DNA from: Acinetobacter sp. Marseille-Q1618
GTDB taxonomy: Bacteria > Pseudomonadota > Gammaproteobacteria > Pseudomonadales > Moraxellaceae
NCBI RefSeq assembly: GCF_902809855.1
Contig: NZ_CADDWJ010000001.1
Span: 1,445,654-1,509,653 of the forward strand
DNA: 64,000 nt
Direction of reading: 5' to 3'
A program made the position numbers and the translations under genes. Positions 19,538 to 29,023 of the stretch are shown in pieces. The notes under the pieces were generated by a model, which saw only the letters and a list, made by a program, of their open reading frames with translations, made no database searches and was not told the DNA's origin. Numbering within the stretch: position 1 is the stretch's first letter; every line of letters begins with the position of its first letter.

Positions 19538-20188
19538 ATGTCCTTTTTTGGTTTTGTACCTACTGATGAACTTTTAAAAAACATTCAGACAGGTATTGAG
19601 AAAAAAAATTCTAATGAACCACTGTACCCTTTACGTGATCAAACTGCGCTATTAATCAATGATGAGATTATAGATGCGTTGTTGGTAAAACTTGTTCAAC
19701 ACTTCCCTGCAAGTGATAAGCGAGATACAGCTGAGAAATTAGCAGGTTATGTAAAATCGACTGTTTCTGTGCTCTTGAAGCAACTTTTAAGTAAAGCAGA
19801 CAATAATGTCGTGCGTCAGTCTGTTGAGTTTTCAGAGCGTAGTTTGTTTAAAGACCCAACAGGTACTAGCCGAGTAGGCACAGCACTTGATGCAAGTCTT
19901 GTGACCAACTTAAAGCATTATTTTGCGGAAATTAAAGCAGGCAATAAAATCGATAAAGAAGCATTGGCAGAACTCTATAAACAGTTTGCTGATGCAACCA
20001 TTCGTCACTTTATGATTGAGTTTAATAAAACCTTAGACTTAGGCATGATTAAGCGTAAAGCATCTGATATTGGTGCTGCCGCAGTCACCAAAGCAGTACA
20101 TATTGCGATTAACAAGCTTATTCCAAATTTAAGCCGTGACGAACTCAAAGCTGTTGCTGAATATCACGATACTTTATTCTTCAAGTAA
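19538..20188 (+). CDS. Hypothetical protein
   Basis: A 216-aa mainly helical soluble protein 22 bp after queF with an ATTGAGG ribosome-binding site. No signal peptide, membrane segment or catalytic motif is visible and I do not recognise the family. It probably shares the yadGH-queF transcript, which ends at the terminator 47 bp downstream. It superficially resembles the helical orphan at 45880-46572 in composition only. Confidence 0.68.
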   Translation: MSFFGFVPTDELLKNIQTGIEKKNSNEPLYPLRDQTALLINDEIIDALLVKLVQHFPASDKRDTAEKLAGYVKSTVSVLLKQLLSKADNNVVRQSVEFSERSLFKDPTGTSRVGTALDASLVTNLKHYFAEIKAGNKIDKEALAELYKQFADATIRHFMIEFNKTLDLGMIKRKASDIGAAAVTKAVHIAINKLIPNLSRDELKAVAEYHDTLFFK

Positions 20189-20234
20189 GTTCGATGCTTG
20201 CTAAGCTAAGTTGTTTTAAGATAAATTATTGTTC

Positions 20235-20264
20235 AAAATGCTCTTTTATCTAAGGGCATTTTTT
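20235..20264 (+). terminator. Rho-independent terminator
   Basis: A 9-bp stem AAAATGCTC/GGGCATTTT (one G-T pair) with a 10-nt loop and a T-rich tail closes the yadG-yadH-queF-orphan transcript. Confidence 0.75.
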
Positions 20265-20411
20265 ATGCTCTAAATTTTTAGGTTCACTCAATAAATCAAA
20301 AAATATTCACTATAGCCAATGTTTTACATCACAATCATGGCATATTAAAAATAATAGGATGGATGTAAACACATTTACAGCTCAAAAAATTAGAATGATA
20401 TAGGTGAACAA

Positions 20412-21260
20412 ATGTTAAAAAATCTCTCTAATCAATCCAAAAATTTTCAACAACGCCTACAATCTGCTATCCATATCCGTAAAACCCGATTTAATGCAGC
20501 ATCGGTACAGCGTCACTATACAGATGCTACGTTGATCTCGCATTTCCTTACTTCTTTATCCGTTACATTTCCTCAAGGTGAACGTTTCTTTGTGGAAACA
20601 GTGCGCAATGTCCGAGAACAAATTAAAGATCCGCAGCTTCAAGCAGATATTGCAGGTTTTATCGGGCAAGAAGCACATCATGCGCAAGCACATGAACAAT
20701 TTAACCATGCTGTTCAGTCAGCACAGTACAATCTAAAAAAATATGATGCTGCTTTTGAAAAAGAAATGTTGCGTTTAAGAACCTTGACCCAACGTCGTCA
20801 ACTTGCCGCGACAGTTGCTTTAGAGCACTTTACAGCACTTATGGCAGGTTATATGTTGAAGTATCCTGAATTTATGTTTAAAGGTTTATCTGCAAACATG
20901 AAACAACTTTGGCTTTGGCATGCTGTAGAAGAAATTGAACATAAACATGTCGCTTTTGATGTGTATCAAAAGATTTTTAATAATTTAGCACAACGTCGTA
21001 GAAGCATGCGCACCATCACTGTAGGCTTTATAAGCAGCACAACACTGATGACTGCCGATTTACTCTGGCAAGATCGTAAAATAAGTTTATATCAACCTAA
21101 ACAATTACTTAAAAATATTAAAGCTTTGTATGGTTTAGGCTTAATGATGGTGCGTTTATTTCCAGAATATATCGCATTTTATGATGAAGATTTTCATCCG
21201 AAACAACTTGATCAGCAAGATTTACTTGATATGGGACGTCAGTTACTTAATCCGAATTGA
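20412..21260 (+). CDS. Metal-dependent hydrolase (PF10118-type)
   Basis: A 282-aa protein with a ferritin-like diiron pattern: ERFFVE near residue 57, GQEAHHAQAHEQF near residues 91-103, EHFTA near residue 138 and WHAVEEIEHKHVAFD near residues 170-184. These Glu/His sets are typical of the 'metal-dependent hydrolase' family PF10118, whose reaction is not well defined. A hydrophobic segment near residues 200-217 may contact the membrane. The start at ATG 20412 has AGGTGA seven bases upstream. It stands alone between terminators and a long gene-free stretch. Confidence 0.82.
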   Translation: MLKNLSNQSKNFQQRLQSAIHIRKTRFNAASVQRHYTDATLISHFLTSLSVTFPQGERFFVETVRNVREQIKDPQLQADIAGFIGQEAHHAQAHEQFNHAVQSAQYNLKKYDAAFEKEMLRLRTLTQRRQLAATVALEHFTALMAGYMLKYPEFMFKGLSANMKQLWLWHAVEEIEHKHVAFDVYQKIFNNLAQRRRSMRTITVGFISSTTLMTADLLWQDRKISLYQPKQLLKNIKALYGLGLMMVRLFPEYIAFYDEDFHPKQLDQQDLLDMGRQLLNPN

Positions 21261-21911
21261 TACTTCATTTTCTACAACTGATTCAACAAAATACTTTTTG
21301 AAATATCGATATTTTAATTGAAAATTCATGTTCCTGATCGGCTAATCTCTCATTTTTATCTAGTTGACTTCTATGCTCGCATAAGAAGTCAACACTGGCT
21401 ATTATTAAAAAACGACTATAACTACCTTCCCCACCCTACTTTCACTCTACACTAACGCTATAAATGTAATTTCATCTGATGACTACAAACCCTTGCTTAA
21501 ATTTTGCAAATGCAAACAGTTTATGAATTTTCAACATTACATTTTTAATGCATAGCATATACAGAGAATTTTGTATCAATTGTTCGGTTTTTGAATGCTA
21601 ACATTAGATTGCAAAATTATTCAGTTAAATAAATCCATTTTTCATTTATTTTTCATCATTTTAGGTTTTAAATAGTAGCCTATCCATAATTGCTCAAATG
21701 TGAGAGTCGATACATTAGCTTTGTCATATTTTGTTTATGTATTTGTAAAATTGAGCGAAGGCAATGCTATTTTAATAAAAGTTATTCAGTGATGTACTTT
21801 TTTGCATGCTGCTACCAGCCTAAGCATTACATTACACACAAGTTTTGGTATGGTTATGTCCATTCGTATTCCCCACTTATATACCCATAGAAAATTAGGA
21901 AATTATATTTC
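21261..21911. other. 651-bp gap with a strong hairpin
   Basis: Between the hydrolase and mltB. It contains a perfect 10-bp inverted repeat GTTGACTTCT/AGAAGTCAAC at 21363-21372 and 21384-21393, with an inner ATGC/GCAT partial stem. No T-run follows on either strand. The rest is AT-rich and should contain the mltB promoter. A 66-codon frame at 21690-21890 lacks any supporting signal. Confidence 0.45.
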
Positions 21912-22913
21912 ATGTTAAATTTTGGGCTTTTTCAGAAAGTAAGAAACATCAGCTTCTGTGCGGCTGCCTTATCCATTACCAGTTTTTGTCAGGCGAATGA
22001 TTTTGCCAATGATCCCAACTATAACAATTTTAAATTAAAAACAATGCAAACTTATGGCTTAAGCAGTGAACAAGTTGATTGGGCAATGAATGGTTCACGA
22101 AATTTACCAAATATTATCAATATCATGAATAGACCGGGGGAAAGTAAACCTTGGTATCAATACAAAACTAATTTTTTAGCAGAAGGTACAATTCAACGTG
22201 GTGTTCGTTTTAAAAATCAGTATGCAGATACCCTAAATCGTGCTGAACAACAATATGGCGTTCCTCAAGCGATTATTCTGGGTATTTTAGGTGTGGAAAC
22301 AGGTTATGGTGCAAATAAAGGCTCGTTTATCACACGTGATGCACTTGCAACCTTAGGTTTTGGTTATGAGCGTCGTGCCCAATATTTCCAAGATGAACTT
22401 TCTGCCTTAATTGCTTGGTCATATAAAGATGGTGTACCGACCAATTCGATTGTAGGTTCTTATGCAGGTGCAGTTGGTTACCCACAATTTATGCCAAGTA
22501 ATATCCCTCTTTATGGCGTGGATTATGATGGCAATGGTCATGTTGATCTGCGTAACTCAGCTGTCGATGCGATTGGCTCTATTGCAAATTATTTGGCACA
22601 AAAAGGTTGGCAGCGAAACCAACCGATTGCATTCCCAGCACGCTATACAGGAAATAATCCAGATGCCATCATTGCCAAAGATTTAACTCAGCCCACACCT
22701 TATGGTGCACTGAAAAACCAAGGCATCACCCCGATGAATCCCATCGTGAAAATTGACGATTTGGATATGGTGAATGTGATTCAATTACAGGAAAGTTATG
22801 GACCTGCATATTATATTACTTACCCTAATTTTCAGGTGATTACCACGTATAACAAGAGCCGTATGTATGCTACTGCGCTCTGGTTATTAGGTACTGAAAT
22901 AGTAAGTCGCTAA
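21912..22913 (+). CDS. mltB: Lytic murein transglycosylase B family protein
   Basis: A 333-aa peptidoglycan lytic transglycosylase with a signal peptide of about 28 residues (cleavage likely after CQA). The catalytic glutamate is E129 in GILGVETGYG, and the GYPQFMPS motif typical of MltB follows near residue 192. There is no clear lipobox, so it may be a soluble periplasmic form rather than a lipoprotein. Function: non-hydrolytic cleavage of glycan strands during wall turnover. An RlpA-like glycan-cleaving protein gene follows on the same strand 283 bp downstream. Confidence 0.9.
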   Translation: MLNFGLFQKVRNISFCAAALSITSFCQANDFANDPNYNNFKLKTMQTYGLSSEQVDWAMNGSRNLPNIINIMNRPGESKPWYQYKTNFLAEGTIQRGVRFKNQYADTLNRAEQQYGVPQAIILGILGVETGYGANKGSFITRDALATLGFGYERRAQYFQDELSALIAWSYKDGVPTNSIVGSYAGAVGYPQFMPSNIPLYGVDYDGNGHVDLRNSAVDAIGSIANYLAQKGWQRNQPIAFPARYTGNNPDAIIAKDLTQPTPYGALKNQGITPMNPIVKIDDLDMVNVIQLQESYGPAYYITYPNFQVITTYNKSRMYATALWLLGTEIVSR

Positions 22914-23196
22914 GACTTACTTTTCTTTCAGACCCAATAAGTCAAGAATTATTTTAAGTAAATTGACTACTATTTAAACTTTTTAAATATTTTGTTACAA
23001 TTATGGTTATTTTTTATGCTTATTTCGTAAGTTTTTGTCCTTTTTGTAACTGATCATCAAATATTAGTAGACACATTCGTTACTGCATGAATATTATCCC
23101 CTACCGTTAAATGTGGTTGCAAAAGTAAATTTACAGACTTCAGTGCTTATTTTTTGTGTTTAAAAAATAGTTTTTGAAGTTCCCAGGAGTTAAACA

Positions 23197-23808
23197 ATGC
23201 ATGCTTCACTGAAATATATGATCGCCCTGACCATGGGTTTAGGTATGACGCAAGTCAACTCAGAAATGGTTCAGTCATCATATTTAAACAACGATTCAGA
23301 TAGTTCTAGCCTTGCTTCACGTGTGGTGAATAAAGATTCAACTAATTTTAATTCACACTTTTCAAACTTAAACAGTTTGTCAATTACTGAACGTTCTGGC
23401 GATAAAATCCGTCGTGATACACTCGCTGCAAAAGTTCAAGTGCAAGAAGATGAGCCTTCAGTCATTGATAAATTAAATGCTGTTGCATCAAATACTGTTC
23501 GTAAATTCTCACAAACAGGTGTTGCATCTTGGTATGGTCGTCAATTCCACGGGCGTAAAACTGCAAGTGGTGACACTTTTGATATGAACCAATTAACCGC
23601 AGCACACCGTAGCTTGCCTTTAAACTGTTACATTCGTGTGACCAATAAAGACAACGGCAAAAGTGTTGTGGTTAAAGTAAATGACCGTGGTCCTTTCCAT
23701 GGTAACCGTGTACTAGATTTATCTTATGGTGCAGCTAAACGTTTAGGTATCACTAATTCTGGTACAGGCCGTGTTAGTATCGAACGTGTGGATGGTCCAA
23801 ACTCTTAA
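23197..23808 (+). CDS. RlpA-like septal ring lytic transglycosylase domain protein
   Basis: A 203-aa exported protein: an N-terminal hydrophobic segment, about 75 low-complexity Ser/Asn-rich residues, then a double-psi beta-barrel (residues ~107-200) with GVASWYGRQFHG, TASGD and VKVNDRGPF motifs, the hallmark of RlpA. There is no SPOR domain, so it is a short form. It has a good ribosome-binding site (CAGGAG) and its own terminator. The role is probably cleavage of denuded glycan at the septum or periplasmic wall remodelling. Confidence 0.87.
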   Translation: MHASLKYMIALTMGLGMTQVNSEMVQSSYLNNDSDSSSLASRVVNKDSTNFNSHFSNLNSLSITERSGDKIRRDTLAAKVQVQEDEPSVIDKLNAVASNTVRKFSQTGVASWYGRQFHGRKTASGDTFDMNQLTAAHRSLPLNCYIRVTNKDNGKSVVVKVNDRGPFHGNRVLDLSYGAAKRLGITNSGTGRVSIERVDGPNS

Positions 23809-23830
23809 GTTTACCCTTCCCATTTAACGG

Positions 23831-23858
23831 AAAAAGCCACATTTTTGTGGCTTTTTTA
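23831..23858 (+). terminator. Rho-independent terminator
   Basis: Stem AAAAAGCCACA/TGTGGCTTTTT with a TTTT loop and a T-run. The following ~295 bp to the next start show no gene. Confidence 0.9.
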
Positions 23859-24154
23859 ATTAAATGGATTTTGCGCTCCATTTCTTATCTTGCGCATCTG
23901 ATTTACTTCAATAAAATCTTCACTTCATAAAACCAGCTCTTTTACTCATGTTTTAATCGCATAACCTCTCATGAGTTTATTGAGTTTGATCATGATTATT
24001 TGTGTTTTTAAGCTGTTAAATCCAATTATAAGAATACATTGACTTAAAATACTTAAAACTTTGTAGATTCGCCTTTGACCATTGTCAGTTTCTCGTTTAT
24101 ATTTTCTAAAGTGGCTAAAAATAAATGAAATAAATCTGGCGCATGGAGTTAAAT

Positions 24155-24601
24155 ATGAAATCTATAACCGAGTGGTTCGATGAGTATAGCGAAAGCCATC
24201 AAAACAAAACCAATAAAATGATTCATTGGGTTTGTGTACCTACTATTTTATTTTCAATTATTGGAATTCTGGCACATTTTAGTGCCCTGTTAACAGCTTT
24301 AATTATTGTTTTAACCTTAGTTTTTTATGCGCGTCTTGATCTGGTTTTAGCGGTAGCTATGGTTGCACTAGTTGCTGTGATGGCGTGGGTAATTTATCTG
24401 CTTCCTGTTGGGGTAGGATTCTATATTGGGGTGTTTATTTTAGCTTGGATTGGTCAGTTTTATGGGCATAAAGTCGAGGGTAAAAAACCTTCTTTCTTCA
24501 AAGACCTCCAATTCCTTCTGATTGGCCCTGTATGGTGTATGGATGCTTATCTAACTAAAGTACTACCTAAATGGAAAACACGCCAAAAACTGGCTTTTTA
24601 A
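24155..24601 (+). CDS. Mpo1-like (DUF962) membrane protein
   Basis: A 148-aa polytopic membrane protein. The N-terminal SESHQNKTNKMIHW block with two conserved His, and the later FYGHKVEGKKP block, match the DUF962/Mpo1 family, whose yeast member is a 2-hydroxy fatty acid dioxygenase. About four hydrophobic segments lie between. The start is set at ATG 24155 because GGAG lies six bases upstream. The ATG at 24143 overlaps that ribosome-binding site. Lipid metabolism is inferred from the family only. Confidence 0.85.
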   Translation: MKSITEWFDEYSESHQNKTNKMIHWVCVPTILFSIIGILAHFSALLTALIIVLTLVFYARLDLVLAVAMVALVAVMAWVIYLLPVGVGFYIGVFILAWIGQFYGHKVEGKKPSFFKDLQFLLIGPVWCMDAYLTKVLPKWKTRQKLAF

Positions 24602-24612
24602 CGCAAATGAGC

Positions 24613-24651
24613 ATGGGTTAAATTTTATGATGGAATTTAACCCATTTTTTC
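24613..24651. terminator. Bidirectional terminator
   Basis: A 12-bp perfect stem ATGGGTTAAATT/AATTTAACCCAT with a 9-nt loop followed by T6. It lies between convergent genes and abuts the azlD stop. Confidence 0.85.
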
Positions 24652-24964
24652 AATTCAAAAAGTAATATAAAACATAAAAACAAACTAAACTCAGCGCTAA
24701 ATTAATTAGTATTTTTTTAGAAATTAAAGCCAATATGACGCATATCATTGCTGCTAAAAAATAAGCATCCAAAGGTAAATTTCTCAGCGTATTTCCATTA
24801 AAAAATACTATTGGGGCACAAATCGCAGTCAATAAACATGGCGCAGAATACTGCAACATATGCCCAATCAGCCTAGGTAATTTAAAATCAACTTTTGGTT
24901 CTAAGAAAAAATAGCGATTTATAAAAACAATCAATGCCAAACTGAGTAATAATGTCCAAGTCAT
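24650..24964 (-). CDS. azlD: AzlD family branched-chain amino acid export subunit
   Basis: A 104-aa protein with about four hydrophobic segments and the short AzlD pattern. Its start overlaps the azlC stop by 4 bp (ATGA), so the two are coupled. AzlC and AzlD together form a branched-chain amino acid exporter in the inner membrane. Confidence 0.87.
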   Translation of the reverse strand: MTWTLLLSLALIVFINRYFFLEPKVDFKLPRLIGHMLQYSAPCLLTAICAPIVFFNGNTLRNLPLDAYFLAAMICVILALISKKILINLALSLVCFYVLYYFLN

Positions 24965-25707
24965 GACTGGTTTTCCTTTGCTTGTGGGGGGTGTCGCTTT
25001 GCTACGGTCATCGCTGCAAACATACCTAAAATTCCAGACAGCACCAATCCACCTTCAAATTGTAAGTATTTAAAAATACATGCAAAAATCAATGTCACCA
25101 GCACACCAACTAGGGTTGCCAAGTTTTTAATCATCGGTACAATAATTAAAATAAACACTGCTACTATAGAAAAATCGAGATGTAAGTCATCTAAACTTGG
25201 AATAGATTTTGCGAGTAAAATCCCCAATAAACTAAACAAGCACCAAAATAAATAAAAACACAAGCCTGCACCGAATAAATAGGCAAAGGTTCGCTGTTTA
25301 TTTTCACCGATACCTACTGCAAACAATTCATCTGTTAATAAAAAGCCAATCATCAAACGTTGATGAATAGGTAACTTCACAATGTCTTGCCGAAAATTTA
25401 AGGCATAAATAAGATGCTGACTGGTTAAGCAAAAAATCGTAATCAAAATTGTAAATACAGAGGCATTTGACATGACCAAACCCAAACTGACCAACTGTGC
25501 AGCACCTGCAAAAAATACGGCTGACATTGCAAATGCTTGAGCAAAATTCAGCCCTGCATTGATCGCCATAGAGCCTGCAAGAATTCCCCAAGGCAGCACC
25601 GCAATCGACAAAGGTAAAATATCCACAACACCCTTTAAAAATGCTGTCCTATGTTCTAGGTGTGGAGAGTTTGCTCTCTTTATCATATTTTTAGATGAAT
25701 GACGCAT
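24961..25707 (-). CDS. azlC: AzlC family branched-chain amino acid permease
   Basis: A 248-aa membrane protein with the AzlC signature LPWGILAGSMA near residue 40 and FAMSAVFFAGAAQ near residue 60. The start is taken at ATG 25707. An in-frame TTG four codons upstream overlaps the GGA ribosome-binding site. It is the large subunit of the AzlCD exporter. The AraC regulator gene just upstream on the same strand is a plausible controller. Confidence 0.9.
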   Translation of the reverse strand: MRHSSKNMIKRANSPHLEHRTAFLKGVVDILPLSIAVLPWGILAGSMAINAGLNFAQAFAMSAVFFAGAAQLVSLGLVMSNASVFTILITIFCLTSQHLIYALNFRQDIVKLPIHQRLMIGFLLTDELFAVGIGENKQRTFAYLFGAGLCFYLFWCLFSLLGILLAKSIPSLDDLHLDFSIVAVFILIIVPMIKNLATLVGVLVTLIFACIFKYLQFEGGLVLSGILGMFAAMTVAKRHPPQAKENQS

Positions 25708-25785
25708 ATTAATATCCAAACTAAAGGATATACACAGTATCTAAAGAATCACTGTTTCATGCTTGGATAAAATTGCGCTATGCAC

Positions 25786-26601
25786 TTACAAAGTATTTAA
25801 ATATTGTGAAGGTGTCACACCCATCGCTTTTTTAAAATGACGATTAAAATGACTTTGATCTGAAAATCCACAAAGCTGTGCTGTATTGGCAATTGTCATT
25901 CCTTGTTTTAATAATTGTCGAGATTTTTGCAAGCGTGCTTGCACCAACCAACTATGCGGAGGTAAGCCTGTATATTTTTTAAATTCTCTTAAAAAATGCC
26001 AAGGGCTGATGCCAACATAACCTGCCAAATCTGTTAAGGAATAATCTTGTTCTGGAAAACTATTCAATAAATCTTTGATCATTTCTATTTTTTGTTGTGC
26101 TTCAGGTAATTGAGCTGGTGTTAATTTCGCTCGACCATATCGACTAATCAAACGAGCCAAAGTCGATAGATACATACTTTCTTTAAGCAAAGCATTATAT
26201 TTTTGTTCTAATAAATCAAAGAGTAATGATAATTGTTGTGCCAGCCCAATATCATGCACAACAGCATTTGGAAACCACGGCACACTATTTTTTACTGTGA
26301 AGAAATCCTGTCCTGCATCCAATAACATTTCGGGTGTTGGATAAATTGCACGATATTTCCATCCAGATTCTACTGCAGATGACCCAGTATGAATCTCATC
26401 TGCATTGACTAAAATAATATCGCCCTTCGGTGCAATATGTAGTTGCCCTGTCCGATAAAAACTTTGCGCACCTTCTTCAATGACACCAATGCAGTAACCT
26501 TCATGCACGTGTTTTGAAAATTGTTTCTGATGATATTGTGCTTTTAGTAATTCTAAGCCCCCTAATTCTTTTAGGTGAATATAGCTCGCTTTCTCCTGCA
26601 T
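25786..26601 (-). CDS. AraC family transcriptional regulator
   Basis: A 271-aa regulator with an N-terminal AraC-type cupin ligand-binding half (HEGYCIGVIEEGAQ near residue 33) and two C-terminal helix-turn-helix motifs (GISPWHFLREFKKYTGLPPH near residue 200 and AQLCGFSDQSHFNRHFKK near residue 240). Same-strand position upstream of azlCD suggests it controls amino-acid export. The effector is unknown. Confidence 0.9.
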   Translation of the reverse strand: MQEKASYIHLKELGGLELLKAQYHQKQFSKHVHEGYCIGVIEEGAQSFYRTGQLHIAPKGDIILVNADEIHTGSSAVESGWKYRAIYPTPEMLLDAGQDFFTVKNSVPWFPNAVVHDIGLAQQLSLLFDLLEQKYNALLKESMYLSTLARLISRYGRAKLTPAQLPEAQQKIEMIKDLLNSFPEQDYSLTDLAGYVGISPWHFLREFKKYTGLPPHSWLVQARLQKSRQLLKQGMTIANTAQLCGFSDQSHFNRHFKKAMGVTPSQYLNTL

Positions 26602-26715
26602 TTTTTCTATTCAAAGTGCTAAAGTCTTTTAAACATAACATGCGTATTCAAAATGTATAGAACAAAATTGCTATGTGAATTAAAAAATTTTGCAGCTATG
26701 CGATTCAAAATTGCC

Positions 26716-27267
26716 TTAACTATAGGACTTTCCCTGATGCTTTAACCAACCACTTATATGATGACCTTGTGGATCATGATGTGTCCAATGAATCACTCCA
26801 CCTTGCTCGCTATATTCATATTCACCAAAAAACTCAACGGTATCGCCTTTTTGGAGTTGCTCGATTCTTGGTGCTAAATCAATATTATGCGCAACCAATA
26901 CAGTTAAACCATTGTCCAATAACAAAATAAATTTCTGATGACGAGAGCCTTCATTATCATCTCTCAATATTGCTTTAACTTTACCTGAAGATTGTACTTG
27001 CACATTACTGAGTTTCCGCTCAAAAGACTTTTGAATAACCTCTAAACCCTGTTGATTTTGGCTATTTTGCGTATTATCTACATGAGTATTATGTGAGTTT
27101 ATTTGTGCTTGCTGTGCCGAAGCTTGATCGTCTTTTGACTCCGACTGTGTATTTTCTGAGTGAACGATCGCTGTTGTATTTTTATCTTGGTTTAAATCAA
27201 TACCTAAATATGCAGCAATGATAACAATAATCGCTGCGCCGATACTCAGATTGGTCTTATTTGCCAT
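26716..27267 (-). CDS. DUF3465 domain protein, exported or membrane-anchored
   Basis: A 183-aa protein with an N-terminal hydrophobic segment (residues 8-23), a Gln/Asn/Ser-rich linker of about 60 residues, and a C-terminal OB-like domain containing SGKVKAILRDDNEGSRHQKF and an HWTHHDPQGHH motif. The latter is typical of DUF3465. The histidine cluster suggests metal or nucleic-acid binding, but no function is established. Likely periplasmic, anchored by the uncleaved N-terminus. Confidence 0.75.
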   Translation of the reverse strand: MANKTNLSIGAAIIVIIAAYLGIDLNQDKNTTAIVHSENTQSESKDDQASAQQAQINSHNTHVDNTQNSQNQQGLEVIQKSFERKLSNVQVQSSGKVKAILRDDNEGSRHQKFILLLDNGLTVLVAHNIDLAPRIEQLQKGDTVEFFGEYEYSEQGGVIHWTHHDPQGHHISGWLKHQGKSYS

Positions 27268-27334
27268 CTATAATCATTCTATGCTAAAAATAATGCCCAA
27301 ATTATATAAACTTCCATAACAATGAGAAAGCCAA

Positions 27335-27940
27335 ATGAATGAACAAGAACAATTAACGACAGCATTTATAGAACTTTTTCCTACACTTAGCCCTACTGAT
27401 TTTCCCAAAATAAATGCTCAATCTAGTAACAGTACATGGTTAATGGATTGGCAATCCAATTACGAAGCGTCAAAACAGGTGATTGCAGCATGTGAGTTTT
27501 CAAATTTTGGTGGGTTATTAGAAGAAAAATTTAAAACTTTAAATGTTGTAACGTCATCACACTATGATGTTTCATATATTTTAAAAGACATTTTTAATTA
27601 TATTGAAAAATTTGAAGATAATTCTGAGCATGAATTGGTTGACTTAAGTGAGTCAGAATATGATGCTTCATTCTATGACGATGATGAACTGAGTTTTGAA
27701 GAACAATATGCCATTGCGATGGATAATATTACATTTGATATTCTCCAGCATGATGTAAGTGTAATTGTTATCGAACACGGAGAAAGTTCTGCTTTTATTT
27801 TAAGTCAGGCTGCTTTTGAAGCTTTATCAAAATTAGAAAAATTATTAAAAACAACATATACCAACAGTGATGTAACACTTTATCATCATGAGTATAAACA
27901 AGATTATCAGTTTAGCTATCTACTCACCGACTTAGAATAA
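27335..27940 (+). CDS. Acidic hypothetical protein
   Basis: A 201-aa soluble acidic protein I do not recognise. A Ser/Asp/Glu-rich stretch (about residues 100-122) lies in the middle. The N- and C-terminal thirds look alpha/beta, ending in a hydrophobic strand pattern. It is divergent from the DUF3465 gene and convergent with tsf, with which it shares a bidirectional terminator. Confidence 0.65.
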   Translation: MNEQEQLTTAFIELFPTLSPTDFPKINAQSSNSTWLMDWQSNYEASKQVIAACEFSNFGGLLEEKFKTLNVVTSSHYDVSYILKDIFNYIEKFEDNSEHELVDLSESEYDASFYDDDELSFEEQYAIAMDNITFDILQHDVSVIVIEHGESSAFILSQAAFEALSKLEKLLKTTYTNSDVTLYHHEYKQDYQFSYLLTDLE

Positions 27941-27946
27941 ACATAT

Positions 27947-27978
27947 AAAAAACCCCTCAAAATCGAGGGGTTTTTATA
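27947..27978. terminator. Bidirectional terminator
   Basis: An 11-bp stem AAAAACCCCTC/GAGGGGTTTTT with a 6-nt loop, flanked by A and T runs. It serves both the acidic orphan gene and tsf. Confidence 0.92.
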
Positions 27979-27998
27979 ACTTTACTAAATAAGTAAAA

Positions 27999-28880
27999 TT
28001 ATTGTGCCGCAGCAGCAGCTTGAGCAGCAGCAACTTCGTCAGCGAAGCTCATTTCTGCTTTTTTCTCAATACCTTCACCAACTTCGAAACGAACGAATTC
28101 AGTTACAGTTGTGCCTGTTGCTTTTAATACGTCAGCAACTTTCTTATCGTTGTCGATTACGTACATTTGACGATCAAGTGCAACTTCGTTCAAGTATTTC
28201 TCAACAGAACCCGTTACCATTTTTTCAACGATGTTTGCTGGTTTACCAGATTCGATCGCTTTCGCTTCTGCAATTTCTTTCTCTTTTGCGATAAGATCAG
28301 CAGACACACCTTCAGCATTTACAGCAACTGGGTTGAACGCAGCAACGTGCATTGCCAAACCTTTACCAGTTTCAGCATCACCTGTGTAAGATACAACAAC
28401 ACCGATTTTTAAACCGTGTTTGTAAACTGCAAGGTTTTCACCTTCAATAATTGTTGCACGACGAACTTGGATGTTTTCACCGATTTTTTGAACAAGCGCA
28501 ATACGTGCTTCTTCAACAGTTGCACCATCTTCAAGTTTTAATTCAGCAATTTTAGCAGCATCAGTTTCGTTCGCAGCTAAAGCAGCAGCAGCAACTTTTG
28601 CAGAGAAACCAGCAAAGTTTTCGTCTTTTGCAACGAAGTCAGTTTGACAGTTTACTTCTAAAAGAATCGCTTTGTTACCTTCTTGAACGATTGTGATCGC
28701 GCCATCAGCAGCAATGTTACCTGCTTTTTTAGCAGCTTTTGCTTGACCTGATTTACGAAGATTATCAATCGCTAATTCGATGTCACCGTTTGCTTCTGTT
28801 AATGCTTTTTTGCATTCCATCATCGCAAGACCAGTACGGTCACGTAATTCTTTTACCATGCTCGCAGTAACTGCAGTCAT
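27999..28880 (-). CDS. tsf: Translation elongation factor Ts
   Basis: A 293-aa EF-Ts, the guanine nucleotide exchange factor for EF-Tu. The N-terminal UBA-like domain has [16 protein letters not shown] (residues 11-26), followed by the [10 protein letters not shown] core motif near residue 80. The length is usual for the family. It lies 143 bp downstream of rpsB in the classical rpsB-tsf order, with an intergenic stem-loop that can lower tsf read-through. Confidence 0.98.
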   Translation of the reverse strand: MTAVTASMVKELRDRTGLAMMECKKALTEANGDIELAIDNLRKSGQAKAAKKAGNIAADGAITIVQEGNKAILLEVNCQTDFVAKDENFAGFSAKVAAAALAANETDAAKIAELKLEDGATVEEARIALVQKIGENIQVRRATIIEGENLAVYKHGLKIGVVVSYTGDAETGKGLAMHVAAFNPVAVNAEGVSADLIAKEKEIAEAKAIESGKPANIVEKMVTGSVEKYLNEVALDRQMYVIDNDKKVADVLKATGTTVTEFVRFEVGEGIEKKAEMSFADEVAAAQAAAAAQ

Positions 28881-28922
28881 GTTGTTCTCCTAAATTCGGT
28901 AGAGATATGAATTCTTTTAACA

Positions 28923-28955
28923 AAAACGGCCCAAACATTGAATCTGGGCCGTTTT
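28923..28955 (-). terminator. rpsB-tsf intergenic stem-loop
   Basis: Stem AAAACGGCCCA/TGGGCCGTTTT, 11 bp with an 11-nt loop, reads on the minus strand as a hairpin followed by TTTTTG. A leaky terminator or attenuator between rpsB and tsf fits the known arrangement in other gammaproteobacteria. Confidence 0.75.
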
Positions 28956-29023
28956 GCTTTCTCGACGCTTAATTTGCCACCATTACATGTCGCAAAAATG
29001 ACAAGCATGCGTCAATAAACGCA

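Noticed and set aside
21690..21890. Rightward 66-codon frame before mltB
   Set aside because: Cysteine- and tyrosine-rich translation of AT-rich promoter DNA, with no ribosome-binding site or homology that I recognise.
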